A DNA stretch of 64,000 nt, from assembly GCF_000426245.1 (NCBI RefSeq), contig NZ_AUEZ01000006.1, positions 30,538 to 94,537 on the forward strand, in the 5' to 3' direction. The DNA is from Bradyrhizobium sp. Ai1a-2 (GTDB lineage Bacteria; Pseudomonadota; Alphaproteobacteria; Rhizobiales; Xanthobacteraceae). How positions within the stretch are numbered: the first letter of the stretch is position 1; the number at the start of each line of letters is the position of its first letter. This document shows, piece by piece, positions 51,755 to 60,959 of the stretch. The notes beneath the pieces are model-generated. The model saw only the letters and a list, made by a program, of their open reading frames with translations. It had not been told where the DNA came from and searched no databases. Both the position numbers and the translations under genes were made by a program.

Positions 51755-52741
51755 ATGGTGATGTTCTGGGTAGCGCTGCTCGCAATCAGCATCCTGATCT
51801 ATCTCCTGCTCGATGGATTCGATCTCGGCGTCGGCATGCTGTTCGGCCTGGCGAAGAACGAGAAGGATCGAAACGAAATGCTGCACACCGTCGCGCCGGT
51901 CTGGGATGGCAACGAGACCTGGCTCGTCGTCGCGGGCGTGATCCTGTGGGGCGCCTTTCCCGCGGCCTATTCGATACTGCTCTCCGCCTTCTATATCCCC
52001 GTCATTGTCATGCTGCTGGGGTTGATCCTGCGCGGCGTGGCTTTCGAGTTCCGCAACAAGGCGCTGGCCTCGCGCTGGGTATGGGACCTTTCCTTTTCGG
52101 GCGGCTCACTCGCCGCAAGCTTCATGCAAGGCGTGATGGTCGGAGGGCTGGTCGAAGGACTGCAATTTACCAATGGCGAATATTCCGGCGGCGCGCTTGG
52201 GTGGCTCAGCGGATTTTCGGTGCTGTGCGGTATCGGCCTTTGCCTCGGATACACACTGCTCGGAGCCTGCTGGCTGGTGCGGAAGAGCGAGGGGTCCGTT
52301 CGCGCCACCGCGCGCCGGCAGATTCCCGTGCTTGCGATCGCGGTGCTGGTGTTCCTGGTCGTCGTCTTTGCCCATGCGCTGATCGAGAATCTTCCGATCC
52401 TGCAGCGCTGGACCGAGAGGCCGTATCTGTTCGTGTTTCCGGCGATCGGCGCCGCGGCGGCGCTGGTGCTTGCCACCAGCATCCTGCGCCATGACGATTA
52501 CTGGCCGTTCCATATGGTGGCGACGATCTTCGTTACCGCCTTTGGGACATTGGCGCTGTCGTTCTGGCCCTATATGATCCCCTCTGTCATTACGATTGAG
52601 GAGGCCGCGGCGCCGCATTCCAGCCTCGCCTTCATGTTCTGGGGCGAGGGCCTGTTCGTGTTCCCGCTCATGCTGCTCTACATCGTGATCGGCTACCGCG
52701 TGTTCCGTGGTAAGGTTGGTCCCATGACCGATCATTACTGA
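51755..52741 (+). CDS. cydB: Quinol oxidase bd-type subunit II
   Basis: A 328-residue membrane protein, the partner of the subunit above. Features are LLLDGFDLGVGMLFGLA in the first helix, VWDGNETWLVVAGVILWGAFPAAYS, RGVAFEFRNKA and FWPYMIPSVITIEEAAAPHSSLAFMF (key part FWPYMIPS). Eight helices are expected. GCAGGAGAAT precedes the ATG. The terminal oxidase takes electrons from ubiquinol, matching the mqo gene. No CydX-like small gene was found downstream. Confidence 0.93.
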   Translation: MVMFWVALLAISILIYLLLDGFDLGVGMLFGLAKNEKDRNEMLHTVAPVWDGNETWLVVAGVILWGAFPAAYSILLSAFYIPVIVMLLGLILRGVAFEFRNKALASRWVWDLSFSGGSLAASFMQGVMVGGLVEGLQFTNGEYSGGALGWLSGFSVLCGIGLCLGYTLLGACWLVRKSEGSVRATARRQIPVLAIAVLVFLVVVFAHALIENLPILQRWTERPYLFVFPAIGAAAALVLATSILRHDDYWPFHMVATIFVTAFGTLALSFWPYMIPSVITIEEAAAPHSSLAFMFWGEGLFVFPLMLLYIVIGYRVFRGKVGPMTDHY

Positions 52742-52801
52742 TGCGGCATGAGCTCGATTGAGATCAGCGCGCAGTCTGCCCGATGTGCATAGGTGAGGCA
52801 G

Positions 52802-54865
52802 ATGACCAGGGCGGGGTCGCTCCTGATTGATTGGACTGCGGGTCGGCTTCCCGACGCAAGGCGGCTTGCTGGCCGGCTGCGCGTCCCGGCGTCGGCGCTG
52901 CTGTTTGGGTTGCGCCTCTGGGCGGGCGTTTGCCTCGCCCTCTATCTCAGCTTCTGGCTTCAGCTCGAGAATCCATCCTGGGCCGGCGCGTCGGCGGCCA
53001 TCGTCAGCCAGCCGCACCTTGGAGCCGCGCTGCGCAAGGGCTGGTTTCGCCTGATCGGGACGGCGATCGGCGCTGTGGCGATCGTGGTACTGGCGGCATT
53101 CTTTCCGCAACAACGGGTCGGATTCCTGCTTGGACTGGCGCTGTGGGGAGCAGGCTGCGCCTTCATGGCGACGCTGCTGCGCAATTTCGCGTCCTATTCG
53201 GCAGCGCTCGCCGGCTTCACGGCGGCGATCGTCGCAATCGATTTGCTCGGCGCCACCGGCGGCGCCAATGGCGAGGTCTTCACGCTTGCAGTGAGCCGCG
53301 CCAGCGAGATTTGCGTCGGCATCGTTTGCGCGGGCCTGGTGATGACGATGACGGATTTCGGCAATGCGCCAGGCCGGCTGGCCAAGGAGATGGCTGCACT
53401 GGCGACTGAAATCATGGCTCAGCTCGTCGCGACGTTGGCGGGAAGGCGAGAGCGGCCGGAAGAATCCCGCCGGATCGGCTTCGGTCTGGCGCAACGGATC
53501 GGTGCTCTCGATCCCGTCATGGATGAGGCGGGCGGCGAGTCCTACGAGATTCGCTATCACATGCAGGAATTGGAGTCGGCGTCGACCGGTCTCCTCCGCG
53601 CGCTGTCCGCCTGGCGAAGGGTGGCCGTCCATCTCGATCTGTTGCCAAGCGAGCAGGGCCGGGATGAGATCGGCCAGATCGCGCGCGGCTTTCCGACGGA
53701 ACTGACGGTGCAGTCCTCCAGCGCCGCGATGATCGCGCAATCCGATCCGGTTCGTTTGCGCAGGTCATGCGCTGCGGCCGTGCGTGCATTGCTCGCCATG
53801 CGATGTGCGACGCCGTCGGTCAAGCTGATCGCCGATGAGGCGGCGCGGTCGCTGCTCGCGCTTCGAAAAGCGCTCGGCGGCTTGCTCGCGCTAACTGATC
53901 CCGCGCAGCCTGTTCGGGCGCGGCGGCGCGAAAGACTGCCTGTTCCGGACTATGCTCCGTCGATTCTCAACGCGGTGCGGGCGTTCATCGCTATTGCCGC
54001 GGTCGAAATGCTCTGGATCGTGACGGCGTGGCCGAACGGCGCGTTTGCCATCGCCTTCGCGGCGATCGCGCTCACCCTGTTCTCGGCCCGGCCCGATCAG
54101 GCCTATGCGATCACCATGATGTTCACGGTCGGCGCCGCCATCACGACCGTGCTCGCGGCCATCGCCAATTTCGCGCTCCTGCCGCAGATGACATCCTTCG
54201 CCGGCCTGTGCTTTGTGATCGGGCTTGTTCTCGTTCCGGCCGGTGCGTTGATGACCCAGCCCTGGCTGCCGCCGGTCTTCATCGCGCTGGTCGCGACGTT
54301 CATTCCTCTGCTCGGGCCGGCGAACCAGATGACCTACAATACGCTGGCTTTCTACAATGTCGCGCTGGCGATCTTCGTGGGACTCGCGTCGGCCGCGCTT
54401 GCATTCCGCATGGTGCCGCCACTATCGGCAGAGCTCCGTGTCCGCCGCTTGCTGCGGCGGACACTGCGGGAAATACGGCAGCTTGCCACCGACCGGCTCC
54501 AACTTACGTCGGAAGCCTGGGAAGAGCGGATCTACAACTACCTGCAGGCGCTGCCCGCACAGACTGAGCCGATGGCGCGCTCTGACCTTCTGTCGGCGCT
54601 GGTGGTCGGCAACGCTATCATCCGGCTTCGTCCCGTCGCCGGCCGCTTTGATCTCGATCAGGAATTCTCCGTTGCACTGGATGCGGTCGCGCAAGCCGAC
54701 ATCACAAGCGCGATCGAGCGCCTCGCCGACTTCGACGCGGAGCTTGCCGCGGTCGCGCGCACGACGCCGGGATTGCGCGTCAGGGAGCGGGCGCGCGGCA
54801 GCATCCTCGTGCTGTCGGAAACGCTCGCACAGCATAAGACCTATTTCGAAGCATCGCCGCCATGA
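52802..54865 (+). CDS. FUSC/AaeB-like efflux protein
   Basis: A 687-residue inner-membrane protein of the aromatic-acid exporter/FUSC family. Two membrane blocks are seen: about residues 35-175 (GLRLWAGVCLALYLSFWLQL, then the SQPHLGAALRKGWFRLIGTAIGA motif) and about 400-560 (VRAFIAIAAVEMLWIVTAWPNG, ARPDQAYAIT). Soluble linkers follow each block, and the C-terminal 120 residues are helical. This matches AaeB. I place the start at the ATG at 52802 after GAGG; a GTG at 52793 would add three residues. It overlaps the small gene downstream by 4 bp. Export of hydroxybenzoate-like acids or other amphipathic compounds is likely. Confidence 0.85.
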   Translation: MTRAGSLLIDWTAGRLPDARRLAGRLRVPASALLFGLRLWAGVCLALYLSFWLQLENPSWAGASAAIVSQPHLGAALRKGWFRLIGTAIGAVAIVVLAAFFPQQRVGFLLGLALWGAGCAFMATLLRNFASYSAALAGFTAAIVAIDLLGATGGANGEVFTLAVSRASEICVGIVCAGLVMTMTDFGNAPGRLAKEMAALATEIMAQLVATLAGRRERPEESRRIGFGLAQRIGALDPVMDEAGGESYEIRYHMQELESASTGLLRALSAWRRVAVHLDLLPSEQGRDEIGQIARGFPTELTVQSSSAAMIAQSDPVRLRRSCAAAVRALLAMRCATPSVKLIADEAARSLLALRKALGGLLALTDPAQPVRARRRERLPVPDYAPSILNAVRAFIAIAAVEMLWIVTAWPNGAFAIAFAAIALTLFSARPDQAYAITMMFTVGAAITTVLAAIANFALLPQMTSFAGLCFVIGLVLVPAGALMTQPWLPPVFIALVATFIPLLGPANQMTYNTLAFYNVALAIFVGLASAALAFRMVPPLSAELRVRRLLRRTLREIRQLATDRLQLTSEAWEERIYNYLQALPAQTEPMARSDLLSALVVGNAIIRLRPVAGRFDLDQEFSVALDAVAQADITSAIERLADFDAELAAVARTTPGLRVRERARGSILVLSETLAQHKTYFEASPP

Positions 54866-55068
54866 GCTTTTTCGAGATCAACCTGTTTGGCGTCTACGTC
54901 GCTCCTATTTCGCTGCTGATGGCGGCGGCCTGGCTTATACTGATCGCGCTGCGACGGATGGTGGCGCGTTTCGGTCTGCTACGCCATGTCTGGCATCCGG
55001 CGCTGTTTGAGCTCGCGGTTTATATTATTGTGCTTTCATGCGTGGTTCTTGTGCTAGCTGAGGTATAG
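54862..55068 (+). CDS. DUF1656 (AaeX-like) small membrane protein
   Basis: A 68-residue protein with two helices (LFGVYVAPISLLMAAAWLILIAL and LAVYIIVLSCVVLVLAEV). This is the AaeX/DUF1656 partner found between FUSC and HlyD-type genes. It overlaps the gene before by four bases and stops two bases before the next start, so all three are translated together. The role in efflux is unclear. Confidence 0.85.
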   Translation: MSFFEINLFGVYVAPISLLMAAAWLILIALRRMVARFGLLRHVWHPALFELAVYIIVLSCVVLVLAEV

Positions 55069-55070
55069 CG

Positions 55071-56021
55071 ATGTCTGACGTTCAGGCGCGATTGGCTGGC
55101 GAGCCGGGCGATCGGAAAGCTGTGCCACGCCCTTCGGCAAGCAGGGCGAGCCGCAAAAAGCCGCTCAGTTCCGTGATCCCGGTATTGCTCACGCTGGGCG
55201 CTGTCGCGGTGGCAGCGTTGTTCGGTTGGTTCGCGTGGGATGTCTATATGGGGCGGCCGTGGACCCGCGACGGCATGGTGCGGGCTTATGTGGTGACAGT
55301 CGCGCCGGAGATTGCCGGGCGGATCGTCAAGCTGCCGGTCGCCGACAACCAGATGGTGCACAAGGGCGACGTGCTGTTCGAGATCGAACCGGCCGATTAT
55401 CAGATCGCGCTTGACGCTGCCCACGCCCAGGTCGCGCGCGACCAGGCCGCGCTCGAATATGCGCGCGCCAATGAAGGACGGCAGGCGACGCTGCGTGGAG
55501 AAGGTTGGGTCTCGACGGACGTCTTTCAGCAATCGGCGAGTTCGCTGCATCAGCTGCAAGCCGCTGTTGCCGCGGATCAGGCCGCTGTCGCCAAGGCGGA
55601 GCTCAATCTCAGCCGCGTCACCGTTCGCTCGCCGGTCAATGGCTATGTGACGAACCTGCTGGCCCAGCGCGGCGACTACGCCAATATCGGCCAAAACCTG
55701 GTCTCGCTGGTCGACGCCGATTCCTTCTGGGTCGACGGTTATTTTGAGGAGACCAGCCTTGGAAGGATTCGCGACAACGATGCGGTGACCGTCCGCTTGA
55801 TGGGCTATAGCCAGCTCATCCGTGGCCACGTCGCCGGGGTCGCGCGCGGCATCACGGTCGCCAATGCGCAGCCGGGGCAGAGCGGTCTCGCTTCGGTCAA
55901 CCCGATCTTCACCTGGGTGCGGCTGGCCCAGCGCATACCGGTGCGTATTCACATCGACCAGGTGCCGGATGGGGTGCGCCTCGTTGCCGGCACGACGGCC
56001 AGCGTGGAAGTCGGCCGCTAG
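55071..56021 (+). CDS. HlyD-family periplasmic adaptor (AaeA/EmrA-like)
   Basis: A 316-residue membrane-fusion protein. After a 40-residue basic N-terminus comes one helix (IPVLLTLGAVAVAALFGWFAW). The lipoyl part has RAYVVTVAPEIAGRIVKLPVADNQMVHKGDVLFEIEPADY in key segments (VAPEIAGRI, KGDVLFEI), then an alpha-hairpin (AHAQVARDQAALEYARANEG), RSPVNGYVTNLLAQRGDYAN and a beta-barrel. It would connect the FUSC protein to an outer-membrane channel, encoded elsewhere. It ends the three-gene operon. Confidence 0.88.
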   Translation: MSDVQARLAGEPGDRKAVPRPSASRASRKKPLSSVIPVLLTLGAVAVAALFGWFAWDVYMGRPWTRDGMVRAYVVTVAPEIAGRIVKLPVADNQMVHKGDVLFEIEPADYQIALDAAHAQVARDQAALEYARANEGRQATLRGEGWVSTDVFQQSASSLHQLQAAVAADQAAVAKAELNLSRVTVRSPVNGYVTNLLAQRGDYANIGQNLVSLVDADSFWVDGYFEETSLGRIRDNDAVTVRLMGYSQLIRGHVAGVARGITVANAQPGQSGLASVNPIFTWVRLAQRIPVRIHIDQVPDGVRLVAGTTASVEVGR

Positions 56022-56137
56022 GCTCTTCCGCAGTTTGGCCGTCGATCCCGGTCGGCTATTTTGTCGCAGGCATCGCAAAGTGCCGCGGGAGCATGGTTGC
56101 GTCGCGTTCCCGGCATCCCCGTAGAATTGCGGAGATT

Positions 56138-56163
56138 TCCCTGATGTGTTCTAACGTCAGGGA
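56138..56163. promoter_or_regulatory. Inverted repeat before the response regulator gene
   Basis: TCCCTGA (56138-56144) and TCAGGGA (56157-56163) are perfect inverted repeats 12 bases apart. They lie 95 bp before the response regulator start and could be its own binding site. Confidence 0.35.
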
Positions 56164-56258
56164 TCAGCGATACCCGGAAAATCAGTTTTGAATCCGAAAC
56201 ATTTGTCTGCTGCCGTCCGGTGGAGTTTTCATTCGGCCATTGCATGCGGAGATGGCGC

Positions 56259-56909
56259 ATGAAGTCCCTTGCGTCGCCCCACGGCCTGACGAACGGCGAG
56301 GAATCGGTCGTCTTCGTCGTTGACGACGACGAGAGCGTGCGACGGGCGCTTGCGAACCTGTTCCAGTCGGTTGGCCTTGCCGTGCAGGAGTTCGGCTCGG
56401 CCGCGGAACTGTTGCAGAGCAAGCTGCCTGACGTCGCGAGCTGCCTGGTGCTGGACATCCGGCTGCCCGGGTTGAGCGGGCTCGACCTCCAGCTCGAATT
56501 GGCCAGAGCAGGCATCCACATTCCGATCATCTTCATGACCGGTCACGGCGATATTCCGATGAGCGTGCGGGCCATGAAGGGCGGGGCGATCGATTTCCTG
56601 ACCAAGCCGTTCCGCGATCAGGACATGCTCGATTCCGTGACGACGGCGATCAAGCGCGATCGCGAAAGGCGCGAGTCGGACAAGGCCGTGACGGGTCTGC
56701 GGGAACATTTCGAGACCCTGACCGAACGTGAACGCGAAGTGCTGGCTTTGGTGGCTGCCGGGCTGATGAACAAGCAGATCGCGGCGCAGATTGGGGTTGC
56801 CGAGATAACCGTCAAAATCCATCGCGGCCGCGTCATGAAGAAGATGGGCGCAAAATCGCTGGCCGATCTGGTCAGGATGGCCGAAATAATCGGGATTCGC
56901 CGCCGATAG
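56259..56909 (+). CDS. FixJ/NodW-type response regulator
   Basis: A 216-residue two-domain regulator. The receiver domain opens VVFVVDDDESVRRALANLFQS, with phospho-acceptor Asp66 in VLDIRLPG, a threonine in FMTGHGDIPM and a lysine in LTKPF. The C-terminal LuxR-type helix-turn-helix reads LTEREREVLALVAAGLMNKQIAAQIGVAEITVKIHRGRVMKKM in key parts (TEREREVLALV, AEITVKIHRG). I start at the ATG at 56259 with GGAG before it. An ATG at 56244 and a GTG at 56220 are alternatives. It is likely phosphorylated by the histidine kinase at 57739. The target genes are unknown. Confidence 0.88.
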   Translation: MKSLASPHGLTNGEESVVFVVDDDESVRRALANLFQSVGLAVQEFGSAAELLQSKLPDVASCLVLDIRLPGLSGLDLQLELARAGIHIPIIFMTGHGDIPMSVRAMKGGAIDFLTKPFRDQDMLDSVTTAIKRDRERRESDKAVTGLREHFETLTEREREVLALVAAGLMNKQIAAQIGVAEITVKIHRGRVMKKMGAKSLADLVRMAEIIGIRRR

Positions 56910-56982
56910 GTGTGGGCGAGAAACCTAAGTATAATTCCCGGGTGCGCCGATAGAGCGCATTTTATCATTACAAGCGTACGGT

Positions 56983-57060
56983 CCAGAGAGGCGGGTACCG
57001 GCTTTTCCGCGCAACAAACGGCGAACGTTTGGGCGCAGATCGTGTGCCAGACAAGAATCT
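56983..57060. repeat. Degenerate REP element
   Basis: Shows worn versions of the REP parts: GAGAGGCGGGTACCGGCTTT, TCCGCGCAACAAACGGCGAA, CGTTTGGGCGCAGATCGTG and CCAGACAAGAATC. Compared with 48597-48680 it carries many substitutions, so it is an older copy. Confidence 0.6.
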
Positions 57061-57139
57061 AGGCGGGCTGACGATTCGAGGAAAAGTCATCGCGCGCTAG
57101 CGGATCCTTATTCCCGTTCCCCCCAAAAGGACAGCGATT

Positions 57140-57538
57140 TTGCCGACAACACCGATGATTTCCATCATCGACGACGATGCGTCCGTCCGTACCGCGACCG
57201 ATAATCTGCTGAGGTCCCTGGGTTATGGCGTTCTCACGTTCGAGTCGGCTGACCAGTTTCTGCAGTCGGACGTGCTCGACCAGACCTCCTGTGTGATCGC
57301 CGATGTCAATATGCCCGGCACCAACGGCGTTGAGCTCCTGCTTCGCCTGCGCGCCCGGGGGGCGCAGGTGCCTTTCATCTTCATCACGGCTTTTCCCGAG
57401 GCGGCCGTGTCCGCGCAGGCCTCCCGCGCCGGTGCGGTCTGTCTCTTGACCAAGCCGTTCGAGACGGACAATCTGATTCAAAACCTTGAACAGGCCCTGC
57501 AGGGGCGTGGTGAGCAAGGTCCGACAGTTAAGATCTGA
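57140..57538 (+). CDS. Single-domain response regulator
   Basis: A 132-residue receiver without an output domain: MISIIDDDASVRTATDNLLRSLG at the start, Asp55 in VIADVNMPG, FITAFPE and a lysine in LTKPF. Single receivers act as phosphate sinks or as docking proteins. The start used is TTG at 57140, after AAAAGGACAG; an ATG at 57155 would shorten it by five residues. It lies between the LuxR-type regulator and the kinase, so the three may form one phosphorelay. Confidence 0.82.
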   Translation: MPTTPMISIIDDDASVRTATDNLLRSLGYGVLTFESADQFLQSDVLDQTSCVIADVNMPGTNGVELLLRLRARGAQVPFIFITAFPEAAVSAQASRAGAVCLLTKPFETDNLIQNLEQALQGRGEQGPTVKI

Positions 57539-57738
57539 GTTCTTCGGCCGGCGGGCTTTTCGACCCGATCGGCGAGCAGGCCGGACAGGTCCTGACTATG
57601 CCCAAAGTTGCAGCTTGATCGCCCTTCACGGCTCGTCCAGTCGTGGCACACGGAAACTCAACGGGTCTTGAGTTGGAAGAACTCCCGGGCGACCGTAAGC
57701 AGGTATACCACGATTGGGCGGCACAAGGAGCATAGCGC

Positions 57739-59355
57739 ATGTATCCGGGCCAGCGTAGTAGCGACACAGGTGCGCCCGTTTTGTCCGTCGATGCGCCGCG
57801 CGGCTCCTCAGATTGGCGTTTGGGACTGACGGATATCGATCAGACGCCTTGGGCGACGTTCTCCCGTTATGCCGTTGCGATCTTGTCGGTTGCCGCGGCG
57901 CTAATCGCTTCCAAGGCCGCGGTCCAGTACCTGGACATCGAACCGTACGTATCGCTGTTCCTGTGCGCCATCATGTTTGCTGCCTGGTTTGGCGGCCTCG
58001 GCCCCGGCCTGGTGTCGACCGCGCTTGCGGGTCTGGGGTTCGAGTATTTCGTGGCATCTCCGACCCATTCGTTCGAGATCGATGTTCATCAGGTCCCGCG
58101 CGTGGGCCTGTTCTTGATCACGGCACTGTTCGTCAACTGGATCAGTGCGGCGCAGAGAAAGGCGACGAGATCGCTCGAGCTTTCCCGCCGCGACCTCTTG
58201 GCCTCGCTCGAAGAGCAGAAGCGGACCGAAGCACAGCTGCTGCGGAGTGAAATGTACCTGGCCGAGGCCCAGCGGCTGAGCCGGACCGGCAGTTTCGGCT
58301 GGAAGGTGGCGAGCGGTGAAATCAGCTGGTCGGAGGAGACGTTTCGGATCTTCGAATGCGATCCGGCGACGACGCCGACACTGGAATTCGTCCTTCAGCG
58401 CATGCACGCTGAAGACCGGGATTTCGTGCGGCAGATACTCGACGAGGCCTCCCGGGACGGTGTGGATTTCGGTCACGATGCCAGGCTCGTAATGCCGAGT
58501 GGCGCGATAAAGCACATCCGTGCCTTGGCCCATGCCGTGAAGGATGGTCACGATGGCATCGAGTACGTCGGCGCCGTGACCGACGTCACGGCCGCCAAGG
58601 TGGCCGAAGCCGCGCTCAACGACGCGCAGGCCGATCTCGCGCACGCGACGCGCGTGATCACGCTCGGCGAGCTGACATCCTCCATCGCCCACGAGGTGAA
58701 CCAGCCGCTGGCCGCGATCATGTCCAACGGCGAAGCCTGCCTGCGCTGGCTCGATCGCGGCGCGGCAGGCCTGGAGCATGCGCGGCGCTCGGTGGAATGG
58801 ATCGTCAAGGATGTCAGCCGGGCGGCCGACGTGATCGGGCGCGTTCGGGCGCTGGCGCGCAAGACCGATTCGGAACGGGCGCTTCTTGACGTCAACGAGG
58901 TCGTCAACGAAGCGCGCGTGCTGATGCGGCGCGAGCTCTCGAGCAAGCATATCACGCTGCGCACCGAGCTCGCCGCCGATCCGCTGATCGTCCGGGCCGA
59001 CCGGGTCCAATTGCAGCAGGTCGTCATCAACCTGGTGATGAACGGCATCGAGGCGATGCAGCCGGTCACGGACCGGCCGCGCGAATTGCTGATCCGGTCG
59101 CAGCGCAGTTTCGACGCCGATCAGGCCATCCTGATCATGGCCGATTGCGGCGTCGGCTTCTCTGACGACAATGCCGAGCGGCTGTTCAACGCGTTCTTCA
59201 CCACCAAGTCGACCGGCCTTGGCTTGGGATTGTCGATCTGCCGCTCGATCGTCGAAGCCCATGGCGGAAAGCTGTCCGCCTGCCGCAACACCGGGCCCGG
59301 CGCGACCTTCCAGTTCACTCTGCCGCTCCATGAGGATATCGGGCGGGCGCAATGA
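57739..59355 (+). CDS. Membrane PAS-containing sensor histidine kinase
   Basis: A 538-residue kinase. Residues about 40-130 form four helices of the DUF4118/KdpD-like sensor type (YAVAILSVAAALIASKAAVQYL, then AAWFGGLGPGLVSTALAGLGF). A PAS domain with a typical YLAEAQRLSRTGSFGWKVASGEISWSEE opening covers about 170-290. The dimerisation domain has the acceptor His318 in SIAHEVNQPLAAI. The ATPase shows QVVINLVMNGIEAM, a DCGVGF-type G1 box and TGLGLGLSICRSIVEAHGG. It ends ten-odd bases before a convergent decarboxylase gene. Its partners are probably the two receivers upstream. Confidence 0.9.
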   Translation: MYPGQRSSDTGAPVLSVDAPRGSSDWRLGLTDIDQTPWATFSRYAVAILSVAAALIASKAAVQYLDIEPYVSLFLCAIMFAAWFGGLGPGLVSTALAGLGFEYFVASPTHSFEIDVHQVPRVGLFLITALFVNWISAAQRKATRSLELSRRDLLASLEEQKRTEAQLLRSEMYLAEAQRLSRTGSFGWKVASGEISWSEETFRIFECDPATTPTLEFVLQRMHAEDRDFVRQILDEASRDGVDFGHDARLVMPSGAIKHIRALAHAVKDGHDGIEYVGAVTDVTAAKVAEAALNDAQADLAHATRVITLGELTSSIAHEVNQPLAAIMSNGEACLRWLDRGAAGLEHARRSVEWIVKDVSRAADVIGRVRALARKTDSERALLDVNEVVNEARVLMRRELSSKHITLRTELAADPLIVRADRVQLQQVVINLVMNGIEAMQPVTDRPRELLIRSQRSFDADQAILIMADCGVGFSDDNAERLFNAFFTTKSTGLGLGLSICRSIVEAHGGKLSACRNTGPGATFQFTLPLHEDIGRAQ

Positions 59356-59424
59356 GCCTTCCCGACTGAGCTGACGCCGTCGGCGTGATACCCAGGTTCA
59401 TGCCTTTGGCAATGATACCCACAT

Positions 59425-60669
59425 TCATGCCTTCGGCATGATACCAGGGCTGTTGTCGGGCCACTTCGCGATGGTCGCTTCGTCGACGTTGAGAGACTGC
59501 GCCACCAGCTTGGGCGGCGTATGCGTGAGCCAGTTCGTCAGCGAGACTTCCTCGTAGCGTGGCGCGCGGAACACGCCGACGAATTGCAGGTCGGTATCGC
59601 CGACATTCTCCACATAGTGCCCGTAGTTCTTCTTGACGTAGCCGATGTCACCCGCGTTGAAGTCCATCGTCAGCGCGTTGGGGCCGGTGTTGAACACCGT
59701 CATCCGACCTTTGCCCTTGAGGTAGTATTGCCACTCGTCGGCGTTGGGGTGCCAGTGCATCTCACGGACAGCGCCCGGTTTGAGCGTGACCAGTGCCGAC
59801 GCCACCGTCGTTGCGACATTGAAGTTGGTGCTGTCGGCAACGTGGATGCTGCCCGCATCCGACTGTCTGCGCGGACGCGAGCCTTCGAGCGAGAAGATGA
59901 ACGGATGCGGCGGCATGTCCGCGTTCTTGCTGATCGCAGCGCGGTCGGCAGCCAGCTCGCCGGGCACGGTGCCCTGGAATATCCAGAGGTTGTGCAGCGG
60001 AATGTTCGCAAAGCTTTCGACGGGAACGCCGAAATTCTTGGCGAGCAATTCGGGCGGCGTATGCGCCATCCAGTCCGACAGCAGCAGCGTATTGAATTCG
60101 TCGGCGTGGCCGTCATCGAAGCAGATCACGAATTCGCACCCGTCGGGTCCCAGTCCCTGCAGCGAGTGCGGTGTACCGGCCGGAAAGTACCAGAGGTCGC
60201 CTGCCTTGACGTCGCCGACATAAGGACGCCCGTCCGCGTCGAGCACGGTCACGCGGCAAACGCCGTAGGTCATGATCGCCCATTCGGCGGCCTGGTGCCA
60301 ATGCAGCTCGCGAATGCCGCCGGCGGCGAGGCGCATATTCACGCCGGAGATTTCCTTCGAGATCGCGAAATCGTCGACCGTGACCTGCCGCGCCCAGCCG
60401 CCGTTCTGGATGCGCCTCGGTGCATTGTTGAAGGACGCCCAGGTCGTGGGCAGGCCGCCTACGTCGGTTGCAGGCGGAGTGAATGCGGACGGAAACTGCT
60501 TGGCAATGGCCGGATTTTGCGGACCGGGATCGGTCAAACTTCCTGGCGACTTGGCGTTGATCGCGCCCTGAGGCGGCTCGTCCGGATTACCGAAACTTGC
60601 AGCATGCGCGGATGCGGTCATTGCGGCTCCTACAGCCGACGCCGCCAGAAGGTCTCGTCGCGAGAACAT
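59425..60669 (-). CDS. oxdC: Exported bicupin oxalate decarboxylase
   Basis: A 414-residue bicupin with a twin-arginine signal (SRRDLLAASAVGAAMTASAHA). The first cupin has HWHQAAEWAIMTYG and a PAGTPHSLQG segment; the second has HWHPNADEWQYYLKGKGRM and a histidine in YGHYVENVG. These supply two manganese sites of the 3-His, 1-Glu kind. This matches OxdC, which splits oxalate to formate and CO2, consuming a proton, though other bicupins such as oxalate oxidases share the plan. It is exported in the folded state. The gene is divergent from the FdhF/YdeP-type gene, which may act on the formate. Confidence 0.87.
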   Translation of the reverse strand: MFSRRDLLAASAVGAAMTASAHAASFGNPDEPPQGAINAKSPGSLTDPGPQNPAIAKQFPSAFTPPATDVGGLPTTWASFNNAPRRIQNGGWARQVTVDDFAISKEISGVNMRLAAGGIRELHWHQAAEWAIMTYGVCRVTVLDADGRPYVGDVKAGDLWYFPAGTPHSLQGLGPDGCEFVICFDDGHADEFNTLLLSDWMAHTPPELLAKNFGVPVESFANIPLHNLWIFQGTVPGELAADRAAISKNADMPPHPFIFSLEGSRPRRQSDAGSIHVADSTNFNVATTVASALVTLKPGAVREMHWHPNADEWQYYLKGKGRMTVFNTGPNALTMDFNAGDIGYVKKNYGHYVENVGDTDLQFVGVFRAPRYEEVSLTNWLTHTPPKLVAQSLNVDEATIAKWPDNSPGIMPKA

Positions 60670-60959
60670 GGGCTGAGACTCCAGAAAGAGAAGGTCAAAC
60701 CGGCACGGGCCCGCTCATCAGCGGCCCCATTCATCGACAGTTAGACTGGCGATCCTCGTTTCACTTCCGTAATGACACGCGTTTTTCCGGAACGCACTGC
60801 CGCGATGACAGAGAACGCACAGCTGCGTGAGCGCGATGCGAAGGATCTTCACGCGGCGGGCGGTGCGATTGAGCAAATCCGACCTCGTTTTGGAAAGACA
60901 TCTGTTGGACAGCTCTCCTTTACTCAACCGATCCTGGCCGCTTTCAAAGGTGTTTGCCG

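Noticed and set aside
60815..60828. ACGCA-CAGC-TGCGT inverted repeat between oxdC and the molybdoenzyme gene
   Set aside because: Arms of only five bases in high-GC DNA are expected by chance, and the position does not favour either promoter.
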